Source: Rickettsiales bacterium (GTDB taxonomy: Bacteria > Pseudomonadota > Alphaproteobacteria > Rs-D84). Taken from it: a stretch of DNA of 19,640 bases. The stretch lies in the NCBI GenBank assembly GCA_031273075.1, contig JAISSM010000008.1, forward strand, positions 1 through 19,640, in the 5' to 3' direction. The notes under the pieces are model-generated. The model saw only the letters and a list, made by a program, of their open reading frames with translations. It ran no database searches and was not told where the DNA came from. Of this stretch, positions 14,808-19,640 are shown one piece after another (the stretch's first letter is position 1; every line of letters starts with the position of its first letter). The translations under genes were made by a program, and so were the position numbers.

Positions 14808-16871
14808 TTAGTCCGTTCCCGGGCCCCAGCCGGTCCCGAAATCGCGGATGCTTCCCGTCCCATGGACGCCCGGAGTGTTTTGCAGGCAATATTCGCGGAG
14901 CAACATACTGTTTTTGCTTGCATGCGGGTTGAAATTGTTCGGAACCTTTATTATGCCTGCCAATATTTCCGAGCGGTTGACGATGTTGCGGCACGTGTTT
15001 TCGCCCGTGACCCGCGAGTTGTTGCAAGTTTCAAGATCGTCCGCCACCGCCACGACTTCTTTCGCATCCAAATCGCAGACCATGTCGTTGAAGCACGACG
15101 GGATTTCCGCCGACATCGCGCAATAGTTCCTTATTCGCGCCGCCGTCCAGCTTGCGTTCGTTCTCGTCTGCTGGTCATAGCATTCGTATATTTCGCTTAC
15201 GCACGATTTATAGGATTCCTTCGCGTCGGATACCGCCGACGATATGCCGCTTTCCTTTGCCTGGGCGAATTCAAGGCGTTTCTGTTGAAGCAAGCTTGTC
15301 GCCGCGATTTTCTGATACGCCATATTCTGCGCCTGGGTTTTCAATTCCTCTCCGTAAAGGTCGCAGTCCGCGTTCGCGTCCAGCACGTATTTTTGAAGGA
15401 CCGAGAGCCTTGCGTCCGCAATCGGCCCGCGAAGAGTCGAATACGGGTCCGATGTTCCAGTGTATCCATAGCAGGCCGCCGTCGCCGTGCTTTCCGTCGT
15501 CGAGCCTTTCGACACCGAGAACGTCACGTCGTTGTCGTTGACGCTGATTTTGCTGTTAAGATTATGCGGGCCCTTTCCGGTCGTCCCGGTGGCGTCGGTC
15601 CAGCTTCCGCATCTTTCATACACTCCGTTGAAGCACGAGTCAAGCACGCGGCCGCACACGTTGTTGTGTCCGTACGCGAACAGGTCATAGCCCCATGTTT
15701 GCGCAAGCGTGTCGACGCTGGTTTCCGAGGTGAAAATCCCGCTTGATCCGTTGACAATCGAATCCACGTTGTTGATGCCGGAGATCCAGGCGAACTGGGT
15801 GTCCGCCGTTTCGTTTATAGTATTGACTTTGTCTATCGTGCTCGCATACGTGGTCAATGACGATATGATATCCGAATCCGCGCCGTTCAGCAAATCCATC
15901 CACGCGTTGCCAGTTCCGCCGTACACGCCGTTGCACATATTGTTCATTTCGGTCGCGCAGGTTTCCGCCATATTATGCCCCACGCACCAATCTTTTACAC
16001 TTTGGCTCGAGGCGCCTTTTTGCCTTACCGTGTCGCGATATGAAACGCAGTTAAGCGATTTTTCCGCGTCCGTAAGTTGGAATGCCGCGGTGATGGCCTC
16101 CCCCTTCGACGATATTAAAAGCGACAATTCGCCCGAAACTTTAAGCAGGTCTTCCTTGGCCGACTGAAGGGTCGCCTCCACGGTGTTGAACGTTTTCACG
16201 CGGCCCGCGCACGCGCACCGACGTTGGCCCGGGTTTCTTGCCGCGCAGATTTCGTCCATGCAGGTGTAATACGAATTGATGCACTGGGAATAAACGTCCG
16301 CGGACAGCATGCCCGTGTTCGGATCGACCAGATTGGAGAAAGTCACGCTTGACAATTGGGTGCGAAGATTGCTTGACGTTATCGCCGTGCCCGCGCGTAT
16401 CGCGCTTCCCGTCAGGCTTATACGCGCCTGTTGCACGCCCGTTCTCGCGGCCACGTTTCTCGATCTTGCGCCCTGAACGCTTTTGACGGACGCGGCCCTT
16501 GACCGGACGTTTCTGTTCGCCTGGGTCGCGGACCCCGCGGTCGTTCTGGCGACCGTGGCCTGGGTGTTCGCGCGCGCGGCCACGCCGCGGGCGCTTTGGG
16601 TTTGGGACGCGGATTTTGAATCGGGTTCGGCCGCGCGGACGCCGCCCGTCGCCGCAACCGTTCCGCCGCCGCGCGATGCGCGCGGATTTGCCGACCTTGG
16701 ATTATTATTCCTCGGCGACGGCGCCGTTTGTTCGGGCGTTGTCTGCATTTGAATCGGGTCGGCGAACGCCGCCGACAAAGAAAACGTCATTAATAAGAAC
16801 GCAACGCTGGCCAGCAGGCAAAGACCGCCGAGCCACCCTTGGATCCTCGTATAAAACTTTCTGGATTTCAT
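14808..16871 (-). CDS. Exported cysteine-rich protein, paralogue of the next gene
   Basis: This 687 aa protein belongs to the same unrecognised family as the protein at 12421-14742. It has a long signal peptide (1-37, ending A-F-A), an Arg/Ala/Thr/Ser-rich low-complexity stretch (about 40-165) and 22 cysteines after the signal. Shared blocks are C197-x6-C204-x4-C209-x9-C219-x-C221-x-G-R; L-Q-S-A-K-E-D-L after it; A-R-L-S-V-L (487-492) followed 11 residues later by Cys503; and C-x6-C-Y-D-x-Q at 557-568. It lacks the EGF-like C-terminal repeats. The ATG at 16871 is chosen because GGAG lies 6 nt before it and a perfect TATAAT lies just upstream; an in-frame TTG at 16922 would fall in the -35 region. 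Likely periplasmic or surface-exposed; function unknown. Confidence 0.87.
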   Translation of the reverse strand: MKSRKFYTRIQGWLGGLCLLASVAFLLMTFSLSAAFADPIQMQTTPEQTAPSPRNNNPRSANPRASRGGGTVAATGGVRAAEPDSKSASQTQSARGVAARANTQATVARTTAGSATQANRNVRSRAASVKSVQGARSRNVAARTGVQQARISLTGSAIRAGTAITSSNLRTQLSSVTFSNLVDPNTGMLSADVYSQCINSYYTCMDEICAARNPGQRRCACAGRVKTFNTVEATLQSAKEDLLKVSGELSLLISSKGEAITAAFQLTDAEKSLNCVSYRDTVRQKGASSQSVKDWCVGHNMAETCATEMNNMCNGVYGGTGNAWMDLLNGADSDIISSLTTYASTIDKVNTINETADTQFAWISGINNVDSIVNGSSGIFTSETSVDTLAQTWGYDLFAYGHNNVCGRVLDSCFNGVYERCGSWTDATGTTGKGPHNLNSKISVNDNDVTFSVSKGSTTESTATAACYGYTGTSDPYSTLRGPIADARLSVLQKYVLDANADCDLYGEELKTQAQNMAYQKIAATSLLQQKRLEFAQAKESGISSAVSDAKESYKSCVSEIYECYDQQTRTNASWTAARIRNYCAMSAEIPSCFNDMVCDLDAKEVVAVADDLETCNNSRVTGENTCRNIVNRSEILAGIIKVPNNFNPHASKNSMLLREYCLQNTPGVHGTGSIRDFGTGWGPGTD

Positions 16872-16893
16872 AAAACGCTCCATAGACACAGCG

Positions 16894-16922
16894 ATTATAT
16901 CAATTTTTTCGGAAAAGCCCAA
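16894..16922 (-). promoter_or_regulatory. Promoter of first cysteine-rich gene
   Basis: On the minus strand a perfect -10 TATAAT (16899-16894) lies 17 nt from TTGGGC (16922-16917), a partial -35. Transcription would begin about 16 nt before the ATG at 16871, with GGAG inside the short leader. It lies in the 61 nt gap after the OmpA-like gene. Confidence 0.55.
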
Positions 16923-16932
16923 GGGATTTTTG

Positions 16933-18123
16933 CTACCACGCCATGGAACGGAAGGATTTGCCCGTCGTCGTTTCGCCGAATATGTCGCGCTTTTTTTCGG
17001 TCAGGGTGTGGAAAGTTTCGCTTGATATGACGCGGAGCACGAAAGAGTCGTCGGATCTTTGGGACAATACCGGGATTATCCGCCGGTCGGAAATGCCCGA
17101 ATCTTTAAGGACCTGTTCTATGATGGCAAGCCTCCTCGCCGCCAATTTCCGGCCGTCGAACGTTCGCGTTCCGCGTTCCGATATCGATATTTGGACCGCG
17201 CGCTTCGGATTGTTGGAAACAACCGCCGCATATTCCGTAAGCAGGTTATAATTGTCGCGCGAAAGCGCAGAATCCGCGCCGTTAAATCCGATTTTTACCT
17301 CAAGCGGGCGCACGCCGGCCGAAACAGAAGCCGACTGTTCCGACAGATCGCGCGAAGTGTCGAAGCCGACCATATCCTCCGAGAAGCTTACCTCGTCGAA
17401 TCCGTCGTCTATCTTATAGGTGGACAGATGCTTGTTCTCGCTTGTAAAAGTTTTCTTGAACGCGCGTTTTAACTGAACCGGAGAAAGTTTTGTCAGCGGG
17501 ACTTCGCCGTTGTACGCGAATTCTTCGGCATCCGACTCTTCTTGAACCGGGCGGACTTGCGGGGCGGGTATTTGAGCGACCCGCGGCATGGAACGTATGG
17601 TCGACGGAGTCGTTCGCGCGGCGGCGGCGGTTATCGGCGTAAACGCGCCGGTCGTCGGCGTCAGTGCCGGCGCCGGGGCAGGGATCGGCGCGGGCGCGCG
17701 CGGTTGGGCGGATCGAACTATATTAAGCCGCCTATTTGCCGTCGCAGGCGCGGGTGTTGGCGAGGGCCCGGGTTTTGCATTCGCATAAAAATCTTCGTCC
17801 AATGTTTCTTCCGGTAAAATAAAATCCGAATCAAGGACCGAAAATTCCGATCTGTTCGGCATGCGAAGCGGCGGGTCGTCAAAATTATTGGACCAAAGGT
17901 CGCCCGACGGTTTGTTCGGAATAAGAAGCTCTTCCCCGCGGATCGGCGCGGCCGCGACAACGCGTTTCGCCTGTTTCGGCGCGGTCTTTGTTTGGGCCGG
18001 AACGACGCCGTAAAGGTCCAAAGCCGACACGGTTCTTTCCGGATTGACGGTCGGCAATTCGCCGATCGCAAACGCGTTCGTGGAAAACAATACGGCAAGT
18101 GAGGCCAAACAAAGCCTTGGCAT
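16933..18123 (-). CDS. Exported OmpA-like-domain protein with Pro/Ala linker
   Basis: This 396 aa protein has a signal peptide (1-19, ending A-F-A), an acidic middle region, a Pro/Ala-rich linker (about 117-195) and a C-terminal domain (about 274-366). That domain follows the OmpA/MotB-like pattern: I-G-F-N-G-A-D-S-A-L-S near 278-288, I-S-I-S-E in the central strand, L-A-A-R-R-L-A-I-I (327-335) and G-I-S-D-R-R-I near 343-349. Such domains usually bind peptidoglycan. By eye the Arg of the pattern is kept but the Asp expected in the central strand is replaced, so binding may be altered. ATG 18123 is preferred over a TTG at 18144 because GGAAGGAAAGGA lies directly upstream of the ATG. It is the first of the minus-strand envelope genes. 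Confidence 0.75.
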   Translation of the reverse strand: MPRLCLASLAVLFSTNAFAIGELPTVNPERTVSALDLYGVVPAQTKTAPKQAKRVVAAAPIRGEELLIPNKPSGDLWSNNFDDPPLRMPNRSEFSVLDSDFILPEETLDEDFYANAKPGPSPTPAPATANRRLNIVRSAQPRAPAPIPAPAPALTPTTGAFTPITAAAARTTPSTIRSMPRVAQIPAPQVRPVQEESDAEEFAYNGEVPLTKLSPVQLKRAFKKTFTSENKHLSTYKIDDGFDEVSFSEDMVGFDTSRDLSEQSASVSAGVRPLEVKIGFNGADSALSRDNYNLLTEYAAVVSNNPKRAVQISISERGTRTFDGRKLAARRLAIIEQVLKDSGISDRRIIPVLSQRSDDSFVLRVISSETFHTLTEKKRDIFGETTTGKSFRSMAW

Positions 18124-18163
18124 AAGTCCTTTCCTTCCTTTCAAGGAGTCTAGACAAAATCGG

Positions 18164-18187
18164 CCTTGTCGCGCAAGGGTTTTTTTG
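18164..18187 (+). other. Terminator-shaped hairpin in divergent promoter region
   Basis: CCTTG (18164-18168), loop TCGCG and CAAGG (18174-18178) are followed by GTTTTTTT-like sequence on the plus strand, the shape of a small intrinsic terminator. It overlaps the putative HAD-gene promoter and has no plus-strand gene before it, so its role is unclear. The rest of this 77 nt divergent gap holds the start signals for both flanking genes. Confidence 0.3.
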
Positions 18188-18194
18188 ATATGGT
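18166..18194 (+). promoter_or_regulatory. Possible promoter of HAD phosphatase gene
   Basis: TTGTCG (18166-18171), a 17 nt spacer and TATGGT (18189-18194) with an upstream TG (extended -10) form a moderate sigma70-like promoter. The expected transcription start falls at about 18201, which is the GTG start codon itself, so the mRNA would be leaderless. Confidence 0.45.
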
Positions 18195-18200
18195 GACCGC

Positions 18201-18758
18201 GTGAGGAAACTGGTCGTTTTCGATTTTGACGGAACTTTGTCGTGGCCGGACACCAATGCGGAGTTTTGGCGATTCTCCATGCGCAGGAGTATTCGCGCGT
18301 GGATTTTCCTTCCGACTACGATCATCGGCTTTATAATGAAGTGGCGGGATTTGAGGAATCTCTATATTTCCAAAAGGTTTTTGGCGCGGCACAGGGACGA
18401 TTTTATAAAGCATCATTTGAAAAATCGCTTTGGCTGGGCCGCCGATCAAGTCGCGAAAGAGCGCGCGGGTGGAAATTTCGTCGTTCTTGTGTCCGCAAGC
18501 CCGGATTATTTTATCAAACCGTTGGTTCGGGATATGAAATTCGATCTGGTGCTGGCAAGCGTTATGGACAAGGCGCGGCCATGGAAACTTAAATTCTTTT
18601 GCCATGACGAAAACAAGGTCGTCGCGCTTCGGCGCGCAATGGGGAAAAAACCGTTCGAAATCGTCCGCGCATATGCCGACAGCAAGTCCGACGTCCCCAT
18701 AATGTCTTTGGCGATCGAGCCGGTTTGGATCGACCGCGACACGGGCCTTCGCCGATAG
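18201..18758 (+). CDS. HAD-IB family phosphatase (PgpC/SerB-like)
   Basis: This 185 aa protein is a HAD-superfamily phosphohydrolase. Motif I is D8-F-D10-G-T-L near the N-terminus, motif II is Ser98 in V-L-V-S-A-S, the motif III lysine is probably Lys139, and motif IV is A-D160-S-K-S-D164-V-P. The layout fits subfamily IB. The cap region (about 20-65) is rich in Trp, Arg and hydrophobic residues, as in membrane-associated phosphatidylglycerophosphatase C, so a lipid phosphate is a possible substrate; a small metabolite such as phosphoserine cannot be excluded. The start is a GTG without a Shine-Dalgarno sequence, chosen because motif I sits at the usual distance from it. It is divergent from the OmpA-like gene. 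Confidence 0.8.
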   Translation: MRKLVVFDFDGTLSWPDTNAEFWRFSMRRSIRAWIFLPTTIIGFIMKWRDLRNLYISKRFLARHRDDFIKHHLKNRFGWAADQVAKERAGGNFVVLVSASPDYFIKPLVRDMKFDLVLASVMDKARPWKLKFFCHDENKVVALRRAMGKKPFEIVRAYADSKSDVPIMSLAIEPVWIDRDTGLRR

Positions 18759-18764
18759 TTTCCC

Positions 18765-18793
18765 TTGATTCGGGCAGTCATAATTACTACAAT
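18765..18793 (+). promoter_or_regulatory. Sigma70-type promoter of prepilin gene
   Basis: TTGATT (18765-18770), exactly 17 nt, then TACAAT (18788-18793) form a good promoter starting just after the HAD stop. Transcription would start near 18800, immediately before the AGGAGGG ribosome-binding site, giving a leader of about 15 nt if translation begins at 18815. Confidence 0.7.
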
Positions 18794-18803
18794 TTCCAAC
18801 CGT

Positions 18804-18810
18804 AGGAGGG
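18804..18810 (+). promoter_or_regulatory. Strong ribosome-binding site that points to an AUC start
   Basis: AGGAGGG is the strongest Shine-Dalgarno sequence in the window. It is 25 nt from the first ATG (18836), too far to serve it, but 4 nt from an in-frame ATC at 18815. No ATG, GTG or TTG lies at a workable distance. Confidence 0.7.
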
Positions 18811-18835
18811 AGATATCAAAACCGGGCCGTCGACT

Positions 18836-19640
18836 ATGCGCGGAAACTTTATGTTGCAGGCGCTGTTGGCGCTGAGTCTTGTCATCGCGTTTCTTCCCGC
18901 GTTCGTCAAAAAGATTTCCGCAAAGAACATCAATCGCGAGAATATCGCCCTGGTCGCACAGGTCGCCGCCGCGTTCGACGCGGGCCGCGCCTTCGTTTCG
19001 GAAGAGTTCGACAATTTCCCGAACGGGATCAAAGTTTTTTCGGGCGGCGAATTCGTCGAAAAGCTGGAGCCTTTCGGATTGCCGCTCGGGTTCGTTCCGG
19101 TAAGTCCAATCGGGCAGAAAATCTCTTTGATCGTTTCCAAGGACGGAAAAAATCTTCTTGCCGTCATCGCTTTGTCGGGCGGCAAGATCAACGATATGCG
19201 CCGCGCCGAGATTTTAAGCCGCATCGGGTTTTGGGGCGCGGTTTTGGACAATGGTCTTAAAGGCGCGACCGGCGGGTGGGAAATGGTCCTTCTTCCCAAC
19301 AACGTCGGTTTTAATCCGGACGATATTTTGGTGCGCGTTCCGGAGGACGGGGAATTTTCCGAACTTGTGATTAGAAGCGCGAAGGATCCGGCCAAGAACG
19401 CATTTCATACGGACCTTGACATGGATGGCAACAGCATTGTTGGCGCGCGCGGTTTGGACGCCGGTCTTGGAAATATTTCGGCGGTGTCCGCGGCCAATTT
19501 CCGCCTGTCCGGGATCGAAGGCGACAGAAAAAGCAAAAACGAGGTCGCAAAGCTTTCCTCCAACAAAGTTTGGTTCCAATCGGGCGATGGAAATCCCCTT
19601 ACGATTCAGCGCGCGGATCTTAAAACCGGCATTTTTTCCG
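18836..19640 (+). CDS. PilV-like type IV prepilin, 3' end outside window
   Basis: The frame is open from 18815 to the window end (at least 268 codons from the ATG used here). The N-terminus has a prepilin-like signal: a short charged leader ending R-G, then N-F-M-L-Q and a hydrophobic stretch to about residue 31 (numbered from 18815). The usual Glu at mature position 5 is Gln. Further on, T-D-L-D-M-D-G-N-S-I-V-G-A (about 199-211) resembles the conserved part of PilV-type minor pilins/adhesins of type IVb pili, whose C-termini are often switched by shufflons. That assignment is from memory of the pattern. Coordinates start at the first conventional ATG, but context favours an AUC start at 18815, which restores a ten-residue leader. 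It is 76 nt after the HAD gene with its own promoter. Confidence 0.7.
   Translation, partial: MRGNFMLQALLALSLVIAFLPAFVKKISAKNINRENIALVAQVAAAFDAGRAFVSEEFDNFPNGIKVFSGGEFVEKLEPFGLPLGFVPVSPIGQKISLIVSKDGKNLLAVIALSGGKINDMRRAEILSRIGFWGAVLDNGLKGATGGWEMVLLPNNVGFNPDDILVRVPEDGEFSELVIRSAKDPAKNAFHTDLDMDGNSIVGARGLDAGLGNISAVSAANFRLSGIEGDRKSKNEVAKLSSNKVWFQSGDGNPLTIQRADLKTGIFS

Noticed and set aside
13036..15746. Open frames of about 300 codons on the plus strand opposite the two cysteine-rich genes
   Set aside because: Their translations are Arg/His/Val-rich with no coherent domains, typical of antisense shadows; the minus-strand frames have signal peptides and conserved cysteines.

Overview
The window is a dense Gram-negative bacterial chromosome segment with moderately high GC by eye. 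A complete gatCAB operon, a tripartite RND efflux operon, an mraY-ftsW-murG run and several signal-peptide proteins all imply a two-membrane bacterium. A proteobacterial, most likely alphaproteobacterial, lineage is my best guess, but no rRNA or marker gene here settles it. No tRNA, rRNA, IS element or CRISPR array was recognised.

Layout: (1) 18-3318, plus strand: gatC-gatA-gatB, the glutamyl/aspartyl-tRNA amidotransferase. (2) 3319-3564: a convergent intergenic gap packed with seven hairpins. (3) 3565-8408, minus strand: an efflux operon read tolC-like, then a very short adaptor, then the RND permease, from a good sigma70-type promoter at 8438-8466. (4) 8515-9234: an AT-rich island with one small orphan lipoprotein. 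(5) 9235-18123, minus strand: an OmpA-like protein, two large cysteine-rich exported paralogues, then mraY, ftsW and murG in series. (6) 18201-19640, plus strand: a HAD-family phosphatase, then a PilV-like type IV prepilin that runs off the window.

The most unusual content is region 5. The two cysteine-rich proteins (about 687 and 773 aa, with 22 and 32 cysteines after the signal peptide) share a cysteine block with identical spacing, C-x6-C-x4-C-x9-C-x-C-x-G-R. They also share two further blocks and a long Arg/Ala/Ser/Thr-rich N-terminal tail. I recognise no known family. The second lies only 11 nt upstream of mraY, so a link to envelope or peptidoglycan assembly is reasonable but inferred.

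Other oddities: the RND permease lacks the TM4 Asp pair used for proton relay in AcrB-type pumps and has a new Asp in TM10. Its adaptor is less than half the usual length. murD is missing from its usual place between mraY and ftsW. Several genes have promoters so close to the start codon that the mRNAs would be nearly leaderless. The prepilin may start at an AUC codon.
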